From positions 55,652 through 119,651 of the forward strand of contig CAUJNA010001019.1 of the NCBI GenBank assembly GCA_963377175.1: a stretch of 64,000 nt of DNA, given 5' to 3'. The notes under the pieces were generated by a model, which worked only from the letters and a program-made list of their open reading frames with translations, had not been told where the DNA came from and ran no database searches. Every line of letters starts with the position of its first letter. Position 1 is the first letter of the stretch. Below, in pieces: positions 49,951 through 60,200 of this stretch. This DNA comes from Effrenium voratum. Lineage: Eukaryota; Sar; Dinophyceae; Suessiales; Symbiodiniaceae. The position numbers were made by a program, and so were the translations under genes.

Positions 49951-49996
<46 letters not shown>

Positions 49997-51080
49997 TTTA
50001 ATGCGATCCTTCGTCTCCAGTCGAGACACTTAGGAGTGGCCAAAGTCGCTGGAGCTCTTTTCGGAGCTAAAGGCAATGTCGAGCTTGTGCCTCCCCGCAT
50101 GCAGAAAAGAAACTGCCAGGTGAGTCAAATCCTGCCAAGCAGAGCATCCTACAACGCGGCCATGGATGCCTGTTCAAGAGGCAGTGCTGCTTCTATTTTC
50201 TTCATTTGGCACCATGCCTCGCCTGTTCTGTCCAAATGCGTGATCACATGCATGAGCAGGCGAGCAATGGGAGGCAGTCATCCATATGCAGAGTTGCATG
50301 AAGCAACAAAATGTTGAGCCTGACCGTGTCACTGCCGCCACCTGTATAGATGCCCTGGGAAGACAGTATTTTTGGCAGTGCTCTTTGCAGCTCTTTGACC
50401 AGATGCAGGGGCAGATGCATCCAGATTTGATAAGTGCCACCTCCATCATCACTGCTTGTGGTTTGGGACGTCAGTGGGAGATTTCCCTTCGGATGCTGGC
50501 AGACATGCCGCTTTACGACCTGCGGCCCAATGTTGCAACCTTTGGTGCTGCCATTGCGGCGTGTGCACGTGGTCTCCAATGGCCAGAAGCAGTGGAATTG
50601 CTCCGTGAGATGGAATTTGCTCGTTGCAGCCCCAACGGCATTGCAGTTGGCGCTGCGATTGTTGCGTGCCAAAGAAGCATGCACTGGAACCAAGCTGCAG
50701 AACTGCTTCAGAGCTACAAGGTGTCATCAGGCGACGTTGCAAGGGCGGGAATCAGGCAAAGGGACTAAGTTGAGGGTCGCTTCGACTGAAGCACATGGTC
50801 CGATGATCACATTTAAGAAAAGCCCAGCTCGTGCAGGCGAGGGGATGAGAGAGCTGGCAAAGGTCCGCATGGTAGGTGACACTGCTGCCATGAAGGCCAC
50901 TCTCTCCGTGAGTGAGTCAATGAGCGCAAAGCGCGCTCAGGCACGAGTGAACGCAGCAGACTGGGCAACGGCCTTGGAAGGATGTGTGCTGACATGGTGG
51001 ATCTTTGCTTCGAAATAAGGCAGGCGCCCTGCAAATCTTCACAGAAATGCAGAGAGCTGCAATGCACTTGGGCCCAAAGG
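47085..51080 (+). CDS. Pentatricopeptide repeat (PPR) protein, multi-exon
   Basis: Helical-repeat RNA-binding protein, in this lineage usually acting on organelle transcripts. Recognisable PPR segments: about 47085-47150 (QQWQMAVQVMEDLRREL); about 49357-49478 (CSRGLQWQATLQLLREMQ, then LRPDAHFLAVVISGCGRG); about 50143-50180 (SYNAAMDACSRG); 50260-50720 (EQWEAVIHMQSCMKQ, VTAATCIDALGR, DLISATSIITACGLGRQW, LRPNVATFGAAIAACARG); about 50940-50980 (DWATALE); about 51026-51080 (GALQIFTEMQRAAM). Intron 50181-50259 is GC-AG with a split Gly codon. The frame is open to 50768, but a GT splice site at 50721 fits better. The first Met and final stop are not located. Introns at 47.2-49.3 and 49.5-50.1 kb are packed with microsatellites. 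No DYW or SMR domain is seen. Confidence 0.8.
47745..47830. repeat. (TTTG)n/(TTGA)n microsatellite
   Basis: TTTG and TTGC tetranucleotide repeats changing to TTGA variants, in a long PPR intron, directly upstream of the first copy of the local duplication at 47866. Confidence 0.9.
47866..48093. repeat. Local duplication, copy 1
   Basis: Shares GGAGGATGAGGCCCACACCT, TACTTTGATACCATTTGCA, GATATCGAGGCTGATCAC and CGGCGCGCGTCTGAAAAG with 48512-48771 in the same order. This copy has an extra segment (about 47913-47940) lacking in the other copy. Confidence 0.85.
48512..48771. repeat. Local duplication, copy 2
   Basis: Second copy of the segment at 47866-48093. About 27 bases are missing near 48560 and some 65 bases are added before the shared CGGCGCGCGTCTGAAAAG end. 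Both copies are in the same orientation, 646 bases apart, each next to a TTTG-type microsatellite. Confidence 0.85.
48772..49195. repeat. Compound microsatellite: (GTGC)n, (GTTT)n, (CTGTGTGT)n
   Basis: Three simple arrays in a row: GTGT/GTGC at 48772-48852, GTTT at about 48855-48955 with TTGC variants to 49040, and an 8-base TGTGTGTC unit at about 49080-49185. All lie within a PPR intron. The Cys/Val and Thr/His/Gln frames across them are repeat translations. Confidence 0.95.
49633..49995. repeat. Imperfect palindrome with (TA)n arms and poly-C/poly-G
   Basis: The left arm has GTGTACATATATA... then ATGTTCCAGGCTCTTGCCCC and a C run. The right arm has a G run, CCTGGGACGGGGAACATATAT, more TA and GTGTGTG. 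The arms are inverted with respect to each other and could form a hairpin over about 360 bases within a PPR intron. Confidence 0.75.
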
Positions 51081-53180
51081 TAAGAATGAAAAAAGGTCTG
51101 ATCTCTTGGCGACGTGACAGGCCAGATCGCCGTGCGTTGTCCACGGCTCTTGAGATTTTCAGTGCAGAACTAAGACCTAGCTGCCAAGCCTCAGTGCGTG
51201 TCTTTCAAATGCCTAGGCATTTCAGCGCACTGGGTATCAGCTTTGGCGACCTTGCAACACATGGTCCAGTCCGCCACTCAACGTACGCGCGACTGGATGC
51301 TGGATCCAGACCATGAGTTTTGGGGGGCATGTGTTAACATAATTCCATGTTCTCAAAGTAGACTTTAAGCCCAGGTGGTTGATTTCCACAAGGGAAACCC
51401 TGGGTTTAAGTCTATCTTGGGTAGTCAGACAATGGAACCCTGTGTGTTGGGCCACCTGCGCGCGCTGCCACTTGCCAGATCGTTTGGCACCTTAAGTAAT
51501 GTGTTTGCACATGTACCAGGAAGCTTCAGACCAAGGCACAGCATGCACGATGCCGCGAGAGACTGAGTTGGCAGTCTTTGAGCAAGTGGGAATGTTGCCG
51601 TTGCTAAGGCTGATGTAGAACAGACAGCGGCTGCATGCCAACTGCACGGAAAGATGCGCCCTGCCCAGTCGTTGTGGTTCTCAGATGGAGTCCATGTGGT
51701 ACCCATGGCACTTGCGATGGCACACCGTTGCTCCGCATAGTTCTCATATTTGAGCAGTTCGTCATGAGAAGTATGGCGTCGATTCATCGATGCATTGTCC
51801 TCTACTTGAGAAATGCCCACTCGGAGCGTGCTTGAAGGAACACATGTAAGCAATCTCGTTGGCTTGAAACTCTGGCAGTCAAGTTGTACGTTGAAGAAAG
51901 CAATGCCGCGCAAAGCTTCACCCAGGCAAGCCTTCTCATCACTGATGCGTGCGTCTGGTTGCCAACCTAGTGCGGCTAGTGTGCACTTCGAGCTGACTCT
52001 TTGACTCCTTTCTGGTCAAGGCACAGCTGGCGCCGGCGCTGGCGCGTGGTCGTCCGTCGCTTGGTTTGGGAGAGGTTTCAATTGCACCGGCCAGAAAAGC
52101 ATGTGCAAGGTACAAGCCGAGACGCATGTCAACCACGAGGTCTGGACACAGTGAGCCAGTGCGATCATACTGCCATGCTGAAAGATGCCCCCTCCAGGCT
52201 GGACTGGAGACGTCGGATTAGCAGCGCAACAGTACGCGCGGCATTCGCTTTGATCAAAAAAGACCCCACCTTCCTGAGTGCCTCGCATGATCCTAACTGT
52301 GCAACACGCAACTTCTTGTCACATGTACCTGGTTCGTTTCTGCTGAGCATGGAGCTTTCCGCAGCTTCCAAGTACTCCGCGGGTCAGCAGATTCAGCATG
52401 AGGCAGTGATCGACATCTTGAACTGTCAGAAGGCAGTCGGCAACTGCGCAGCATTCCGACGAAACGCCACCTTCACAGGATAAGGATCATAGAGTTTGAG
52501 GCACAGATTCACAGATTCATGGCCATTGTCGGGCAATCCATGACCGCGGATGAGGAGAATGACTCAGAGGACATTGCGGCATTTTGCATTTTGTGAGAGC
52601 TGGATCGGGAAATTTGTTTCGAGTGGGATGTCTCAGGATTCTGCATCAATGCTTGCCTGCTGCTCACCGGAGCCAGCGGAGCCGCGCCGAGCTCCCGCCC
52701 AGTTGGAGATGTTACCGGTGCCAGCCGGACCTTTTGATGTGAATCTTTGGGCTCTGAGTGGGGAGTTCCATGCAGTCCCTTTGGGAACTCTGCGAAGAGA
52801 GGACCATTCTACTCGACATACCATGGGCATGATGCAGGCCGGGCTGCGCGGGAATGTGATTATGCTGTTGATTCGGCCATCGTTTTGCACCTTTCCAGAG
52901 TCTCCCGGCATGTGCCCAGTCTTCAATAATTGAGTTGGATTGTCTAGGTAAATGGCTCTGCGCTGCAGCAGCAAAAGCAGCTCAATGGCTATGTTTGTTT
53001 TTCTTGAAGCAGCTTTCAGGCCAATTGGAGATCGTCCTGAACGGCCTGCTTTCAGTGAGAGATGCCACTGTGAAGCTTGGTTCTACAATTGCTGGGAAAG
53101 TCTTGGAGTTGAACCGCTGGCAGTTGCTGCACATGTCCCTGTTGAGCAGTTTTGCAGCTGCAAGGAAGTGCATGCTGCAA
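51081..53180. other. Region without recognised gene
   Basis: May hold the end of the PPR gene and the 5' exons of the SGNH gene. Coding-like stretches are about 51135-51180 (ALSTALEIFSAEL), 52680-52930 and 52955-53170, none with a motif I recognise. Confidence 0.35.
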
Positions 53181-53181
53181 G

Positions 53182-55367
53182 GATTTTTTTGGCGGGTGAT
53201 TCATCTTTGGACAACAAGACCTGGCTCTTCAATCAGGACAGCCGTCAAACAAATCGAATTCACCAATCTTTGTTGGCTTTGACTTAATGCGACGATGCGC
53301 GACTGTCTTGAACCGAGATTTCGCGCAAAGGCAAGCTGTATCCCTGGGCAGAGTCCTGTGGATGAAAGGCACAGCAAATCAATCAAACAAACAAGCAATT
53401 AGACAAGCAAACAAGTAAGCAAACAATACAAGCAAACACACAAACATACAAACAAACAAGCAAGCAAAGCAGGCAAGCAAGCGAGCGAGCAAACACTCAA
53501 ACAACACAAGGACAGAGACAAACAGAGAGATAGACAGAGAGACAGAGAGAGAGGAAGACAGACAGACAGACAGGCAAGCAGGCAGGCAGGCAGGCAGGCA
53601 GGCAGACAGACAGACAGACAGAGAGAGAGAGAGAGAGACAGACAGAGACAGACGGACGGACGGACAGACAGGCAGACAGACAGACAAACAGACAGACAGC
53701 CAGACAAGCAGGCACGCATGCAAGCAAACAAGCATTTTGTTTTAATTAAGGTTCCATTGGTGCCAAATTCGAGCTCATACCGTGTGCTCTCCCATTGACC
53801 CTTGAGGGAGCTCCTGCGGAGCGCTGGCGACCCGCCTCTGCACATGCGCCAGCGACCAATGGGTATGAGCGGCTCCTGCAACCGCCAAGGACAGCCCGTT
53901 GGCACGTTGTCCCCATGCGTCCCCAAAGCTCAGGGAGGTTGGCACTCACTGGATTTGTTGGGTTGTATCACCATTTAATTGCTTCTGCAGGATGGTTTGC
54001 GATGTCACTTACTGGATGAACCAGATCCTGCATGACCTGCGTTCGCCAGCGTTCGCCTTGAACACCGCCATCGAAGCAACGAGCCCGCCTTACTTGGAAT
54101 TCAATCAGCGCCAACTGTGACCTATGGACAGCTGCAGATGCACTTGTCATTCCTGAGCCCCTGGATGGGATCGAGCAAGCGCATTTGGCGCGAGACTAAG
54201 GACTCTGGCCAGTCGCGTAGGTGGTGTGCAGTGCTGCTTGATGCCTTCATGTGGTGGGCTGTATGAACAGGAGGCACCTGGCGGAACTCAATGGTGCTGA
54301 GTGCGCTGGATTGCCTTCGCACATCATTGGCATAGGAGCTCATTCGAGATCGCATCCGAGCCTGTGACATGCTGGTGATATCGGTGGGCGGCAATGATAT
54401 TGCCTTGGCCCCGTCCCTGTGCACGGTCCTGGCGATGATTTTATTGATACTTGGCCGGGGAGGTGATGGCAAGGGAGGCGACAGGAGACACATGGAAAGC
54501 GTCTTAGGATGATCACTCCCTGGCCGCTGCTTTGCTGCTGTCACCCTGCAGTCGCATATTTTGTGGCCATGTTTAGGTGCCAGGCGCGGTGACAGCAGCA
54601 TGGTTTAGAATGGCCTTTTTCCTGGTGCAGGTCCAGTGCTATGCGAATAGGCTGACTGCGGTGACAAGGCCACGCAAGATTGGAGTCTGCATGATCTACA
54701 ACTTGGATGAGCGCAACGGAGAGCGCCCGAGCTGCAAAGCCCATGTTGGAGCTCATGCCGACAGCCTAAAAACAGGTCATGGGCGAATATGGCCCTATGT
54801 GCCCTTTGCTACACCTGTTTCCCGCATCATGGCTGCAGCAAGACTGGAGAGCATGGTCCTTTTGGAAGAGCAGCTCCCTTTCACCCAGGAGCATGCTACA
54901 GCGGCGAATGAGGCTTGCTTCTGCAATCCAGGGCAAAACAATGATCGCTGGAACAAACAAATCAACCTGTGACCATCATCGCAGCTTGACCAGGCTTGTC
55001 TTTGAGCTCGGTACTTCCAAAATCCAGGCGACGGGAGGGCGAGGGGCTCAGCTGGCGGGGAAGACCCTGGCAGGTGCCTGGGACAGAAGTTGTCCCCATC
55101 GCCTTGGCCGATGCGCTGGATGGCCGGTGTACGGAGGAGCTTGCCATGGTCCTTGGGGTTTTCTTGGGGCCATCTTCAATGCGGCTATGAACTTTAATAG
55201 GGAACCACCTCAAAAAGCGGTTGGTGGACATGAATCCCCACCTAAATCATATCCACCAAGGCGCCCCCCAGCAAAATTCACGCCCGTAGTGCCAGGATTA
55301 CCACCAAAGAGTGGAGCCCAGCGTGATTGGTGGCCAGAAAATGGCACGGCGATGTCCTCAGGAGTGA
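53182..55367 (+). CDS. SGNH/GDSL-like hydrolase family protein, multi-exon
   Basis: Predicted esterase/lipase-fold protein. Exons by motif and phase: 53182 to about 53233 (block I, IFLAGDSSLDNKTWLFN); 53853-53889 (NGYERLLQPP); 53991 to about 54100 (VCDVTYWMNQILHDL, LNTAIEAT); 54336 to about 54450 (ACDMLVISVGGNDIALAPSL, block III GGND); 54631 to about 54717 (PRKIGVCMIYNLDE); about 54985-55027 (RLVFELGTSKIQ); 55074-55136 (VPGTEVVPIALADALDG); 55296-55367 (DYHQRVEPSVIGGQKMARR, stop TGA 55365-55367). Introns 53890-53990 (GA-AG), 55028-55073 (GC-AG, only 46 bases) and 55137-55295 (GA-AG) are phase-exact. Block V, usually DxxHPN..G, reads RVEPS..GG: Glu replaces the catalytic His, so activity is uncertain. 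5' exons are not found. Confidence 0.82.
53380..53735. repeat. CAAG/CAGA simple repeat array in an SGNH intron
   Basis: ACAAACAAGCAAGCA-type repeats pass into GACAGACAGACAGGCAGGCAGG. It lies between the first and second recognised SGNH exons. The long Cys/Leu/Ser frames on the minus strand are repeat translations. Confidence 0.92.
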
Positions 55368-55439
55368 GTGATTCCGAGCCTCCCATAAGAGCTGAGGTTG
55401 ATTCTGTATCGCTTGGGATGGCAATGTGCTACTCCAGGC

Positions 55440-56020
55440 TTTCGATACGCCAAAACTTAAGTGGAAAATGAGGATTCAGAAATCTATGGGGAGAACCGTC
55501 TTCCGAGCATGACGATAAGAGTTGGCAAATTCTATCTGGATTTCCGATCAAATGAATATATGTGTATGGCGGAGTATTGCCTTCATGCTGTCAAGTGCCG
55601 CAGATTGAAGCGCTGTTTTTGTTTGATTGAGCAAATCGATTGCAAAATTATGTTTGACGACTTCGATTATAACAGGTGCTTGAGTTGCCCTGCATGATGT
55701 GTGGCTAGATTATGTCCAGCTACAATTGCCATATTTTGCTCAATTTGAGAATAAGGCTTCGGGATTGGCTTTGTTTTACCATTAATGTTAGCGGCTAATG
55801 TTTATTTATAGGAGGTTGGACTAATGAGGGATATCGATTTGGAGGTATTTGATTAGGAATAATTAAACATATTGAAACTTAAAATGATATGAATTTGAGA
55901 ATGAGAAATTTGATTACTTTGTACATGAATTTTATAGAAAAAACAAAACAAGATAGAGTCTACGATTCGAATGCATATTACTTTGCGCAAGCCTAAGAAA
56001 ATAGAACATTTTTTGGTATA
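55440..56020. other. AT-rich island with a small open frame
   Basis: Markedly more A+T-rich than the rest of the window, with long poly-A/T-like words and few CG dinucleotides, beginning shortly after the SGNH stop. A 78-codon frame (55461-55697, with Cys- and Asp-rich segments such as IMFDDFDYNRC) lies inside but matches nothing I know. Possible origins are an inserted foreign or organelle-derived fragment, or a decayed element. Confidence 0.5.
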
Positions 56021-56039
56021 AGACCAACAGAGCTTTCCG

Positions 56040-56250
56040 TAGGTTTCCTGGAGGTTTCTACTGGCTTGAAGAACGCGCAAACGCCCGACAAAGTTGGTGG
56101 GAAACCTTGGCGAACCAAGTAGCCAGGGTTTCCTGTAAGTTTAACTGATCTATTCATCCATGCGCGTCGCAGCAAACTAGCCTGAGCTGGGGATTGAGCC
56201 CAGGACCTTCAGTGTACAAGACTGATGATCTGCCACTGAGCTATAGAGGC
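56040..56250 (-). mobile_element. tRNA-Thr-derived SINE, minus-strand copy
   Basis: On the minus strand the head (56250 to 56180) is tRNA-like: GCCTCTATAGCTCAGTGGCA, anticodon arm TCAGT-CTTGTAC-ACTGA (anticodon TGT, threonine), T arm CTGGG-CTCAATC-CCCAG. Only four of seven acceptor pairs form, so it is not a functional tRNA gene. A 140-base tail follows down to about 56040 that is also present after the tRNA-like head at 56313-56376. Confidence 0.75.
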
Positions 56251-56312
56251 GTCGATCACCCGCCACGACAAAACCACAACCCTTGGCGCTGAGATCCAAG
56301 CAAACCAAGCGC

Positions 56313-56510
56313 ACCTGCGCTGGCAGAGCATCAGTCTTGTAAACTGAAGGTAATGGGCTCAATCCCCAGTGGAGGCTGGTTTGACGCGATGAACATGGAT
56401 GAATAGATCAGTGAAACTTACAGGAAGCCCGGGCTACTTGGTTCGGTAAGGTTTCCCCTTTGCCGGGCGTTCGCGCGTTCTTCAAGCCAGTAGAAACCTC
56501 CAGGAAACCT
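56313..56510 (+). mobile_element. tRNA-Thr-derived SINE, plus-strand copy
   Basis: Head at 56313-56376: GGCAGAGCATCAG, anticodon loop CTTGTAA (TGT) and GGGCTCAATCCCCAGT. Its 5' acceptor half is lost or rearranged. The tail (GATGAATAGATCAGTGAAAC, then TACTTGGTTCGGTAAGG and GCGCGTTCTTCAAGCCAG) repeats that of the minus-strand copy. The two copies stand head to head about 60 bases apart. Confidence 0.75.
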
Positions 56511-57240
56511 GCCAGAAACCCACACAGCTTTCCGACGCGCCGCGCATTTTCGCGGGCCAAGTTTACTGCGGGTTTCCGCAGGTTCCCGTGCGTGTTCCAT
56601 GAATTTCTTGGTTTCCGACGTGTGGCTGCGTGTGCTCGTTGCCACGCCATTGGGATTTGCGATCTAGGGGTAGTCGCTTTTAGGCTTCCTGCTTGGCAAG
56701 CGCATCACAGCGTTTGCGCCGGCGCCGTTTTCGTTGGCCCAATCGGCTCGTTTTGGCGGGCCTGAAACGTGCCAAAATTGGTTGAAATCATTCTGGCGCC
56801 ACAGTCCCGTGCTAGTTTTGGATGCGTGTCGTAAAGGTGTCAAAGTTGGATCTCGTGGCAGGTCCAGCGGCTTGGATGATCTTGAGTTTGTGGCAAGCTT
56901 ACTTTGCGTGACAGGCACAGCAGTTTCGAGCGTTTTGGTTGAATTTCGTGGCAGGCGCAGCATTTTGGAGCTTTTCCTGCAAATTTCGCGGTAGTCGTAA
57001 TACTTTGGTGCCTGGGTGTAGATTTCGTGGCAGGCACGTCACTTTGACTCAGCGAGATCGCTCTCGCTGTGGCGCGGTGCACATTTTGAGAACGCGAAAC
57101 AAACCCTCTGTGCACTTTGGCTGGGTCGAGTCGCTGTGGCGCGGTGCACATTTTGAGCGCGCAAAGCGAACCCTCTACGTGCTTTGGGTGGGTCGAATCG
57201 CTCTCGCTGTGGCGCGGCGCGCATTTGGAGACAAAAATTT
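56511..57240. repeat. Degenerate repeats leading into the satellite block
   Basis: 56780-57045 has loose copies of TTTCGTGGCAGGCGCAGCATTTTGG. 57056-57240 has three copies, about 65-70 bases apart, of a unit with CGCTGTGGCGCGGTGCACAT and AAGCGAACCCTCT. No gene is seen. Confidence 0.75.
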
Positions 57241-57244
57241 CGTT

Positions 57245-60200
57245 CAGTAGTGCCGATCACAAGTGTCCATTAAAAGTGTCGTTCAAAAGTGTCGATTAAA
57301 AGTGTCGCTCAGAAGCGTCGATCAAAAATGTCGCTCATCGGAAGTGTCGACAGAAGTATTAGTCAAAAATGTCAATTGTTATTCAAAAGTGTTAAAATAC
57401 TTGAGCCTAAGCAACACTTCTAAGCGACAATTTTGAGCGACACCTAATCAACACTTCTGAACCACATTTTTTCTGATGGACACTTTTTAAGCGACACTTT
57501 TTCTAATCGATTTGTGTAAGCAACATTTCTGATCGACACTTGAGTAATACTTTTAATCCGCACTTGTAGTTGACATTTTTAATCGACAGTTTGAGCAACA
57601 CTGCTAAAACACACCTTTCATTAACACCTTCTGATCCAAACTTCTCATCGACAATTCTAAGCAACACTTTTGCCCAACACTTCTAATCCACCCTGCTTAT
57701 CGGCACTTCTGAGCAATTTTGCTGAAGTGACACTTTCGAGCGACATTTCTGAGCAACACTTCTAATCGACGCTTCAAGTGTTACTCAAAAGTGTTGCTCA
57801 GAAGTGTCAGTTCAGCAATGTTGTTCAGAAGTGTCGTTTACAAGTGTCGATGAGTAGTGTGGATCAGAAGTGTTGGTCAGAAGTGTTGCTCAGAACTGTC
57901 GACGAGAAATTTGGATCAGAAGTGTTGCTCATCAGTGTCAATCAGAAGTATGGTTCAGCAGTGTTGCTCAAACTGTTGATCAGAAATGTCAAGCAGAAGT
58001 GCGGATCAAAAGTGTCGATCAGGAGTGTTGCTCAAAAAGTGTCCATCAGAAAAGTGTGGCTCAGAAGTGTCGCTCAAAATTGTCGCTCAGAAATGTCAAT
58101 TGTTGCTCAGAAGTGTTGATGAGACGGGTTCCTCAAAAGTGTCGGTCAGAAGTGTCGATCAGAAGAAACGATCAGAAGCGTTGCTCAAAAGTATCGCTCA
58201 GAAGTGTCAGTTCAGCAGTGTTGTTCAGAAGTGTCGTGTAAAAGTGTCGGTAGGCAGTGTGGATCAGAAGTGTCGTTCAGAAGTGTTGCTCAGAACTATC
58301 GATGAGAAGTGTAGATCAGAAGTGCTGCTCATCAGTGTCAATCAGAAGTCTGGTTCAGCAGTGTTGCTCAAACTGTCGATCAGAAATGTCAAGCAGAAGT
58401 GCGGATCAAAAGTGTTGCTCAAAGGTGTCGATCAGGAACGTTGCTAAGAAAAGTCGATCAGAAAAAGTGTGGTTCAGAAGTATTAACCAAGTGTCGCTCA
58501 ATAGTGTCGCTCAGAAGTGTTAAATGTTGCTCAGAAGTGTTAATGAGACGGGTTCCTCAGAAGTGTCGGTCAGAAGTGTCGATCAGAAGTGTTGCTCAGA
58601 AGTGTCGCTCAAAAGTGGCAATTCGCTCAGAGGTGTCAATTCAGCAGTGTTGCTCCTAAGTGTCGTTCAGAAGTGTTGATGAGCAGTGTGGCTCTGAAGT
58701 GTTGGTCAAAAGTGTTACTCAGAACTATCGATAAGAAATTTCGATCAGAAGTGTTGCTCATCAGTGTCAGTCAGAAGTGTGGTTCAGCAGTGTTGCTCAA
58801 ACTGTCAATCAGCAGTGTTAACCAGAAGTGCGGATCAAAAGTGTTGCTGAGAAGTATCGATCAGAAATGAGGCTCAGAAAAGTGGATCAGAAAAAGTGTC
58901 GTTTAGAAGTGCTGCTCAGAAGCGTCGATCAGAAAAAGTGTGGCTCAGAAGTGTTGATCAGGTGTCGCTCAAAAGTGCCGCTCAGAAGTGTCAATGAGAC
59001 GTTTGGGTCGGAAGTGTTGCTCAAAAGTGTTGATGAGAAGGGTTCCTCAAAGTGTCGCTCACAAGTGTCGATCAGAAGTGTTGCTCAGAAGTGTCGCTCA
59101 GAAGTGTCGTTGCTAAGAAGTGTCATTCAGAAGTGTCGATGAGCAGTGTGGCTCAGAAGTGTTGATCAGAAGTGTCGATGAGAAATTTGGATCCGAAGTG
59201 TTGCTCATCAGCGTCAGTCAGAAGTGTGGTTCAGCAGTGCTGCTCAAACTGTCGATCAGAAGTGTCAATCAGAGGCACGGATCAAAAGTGTTGCTCAAAA
59301 GTGTCGGTCAGGAAGTGTGGATCAGAAAAGTCGATCAGAGAAAGTGTCGCTCAGAAGTGTTGCTCAGAAGTGTCGATCTGAAAAAGTTTGGTTCAGAAGT
59401 GATTGATCAGGTGTCGCTCAGAAGTGTCAATCAGAAGTGTTGTTCAGAAAAGTCGATCAGAAAAAGTGTCGCTCAGAAGTCGCTCAGAAGTGTCAATCAG
59501 AAGTGTTGCTCAGAAAAGTCGATCAGAACCACTGTCGTTCAGAAGTGTTGCTCAGAAGCGTCGATCAGAAGAAGTGTGGCTCAGAAGTGTTGATTAGGTG
59601 TCGCCAAAAAGTGTCGCTCAGAAGTGTCAATGAGAAGTGTGGGTCGGAAGTGTTGCTCAGAAGTGTTGATGAGAAGGGTTCCTCAAAAGTGTCGGTCCGA
59701 AGTGTCGATCAGAAGTGTTGCTCAGAGTGTCGCTCAGAAGTGTCGATCAGAAATGTTGCTCAGAAAAGTCGATCAGAACCAGTGTCGTTCAGAAGTGTTG
59801 CTCAGAAGCGTCGATCAGAAAAAGTGTGGCTCGGAAGTGTTGATTAGGTGTCGCTCAAAATTGTCGCTCAGAAGTGTCAATCAGAAGTGTTGTTCAGAAA
59901 AGTCGATCAGAAAGAGTGTCGCTCAGAAGTGTTGCTCAGAAGCGTCGATCAGAAAAAGTGTGGTTCAGAAGTGATTGATCAGGCGTCGCTCAAAAGTGTT
60001 GTTCAGAAGTGTCAATCAGAAGTGTTGCTCAGAAAAGTCGATCAGAAAAAGCGTCGCTCAGAAGTGTTGGTCAGGTCTTGCTCACAAGTGTCGCTCAGAA
60101 GTGTCAAAAAAGTCGATCAGAAAATGTGTCTTTCAGAAGTGCTGCTCAGAAGCGTCGATCAGAAAAAGTGTGGCTCAGAAGTGTTGATTAGGTGTCGCTC

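Noticed and set aside
56180..56250. Functional tRNA-Thr(TGT) gene
   Set aside because: Only four of seven acceptor pairs form, and the same head and tail recur in a second copy, so a SINE remnant is more likely.
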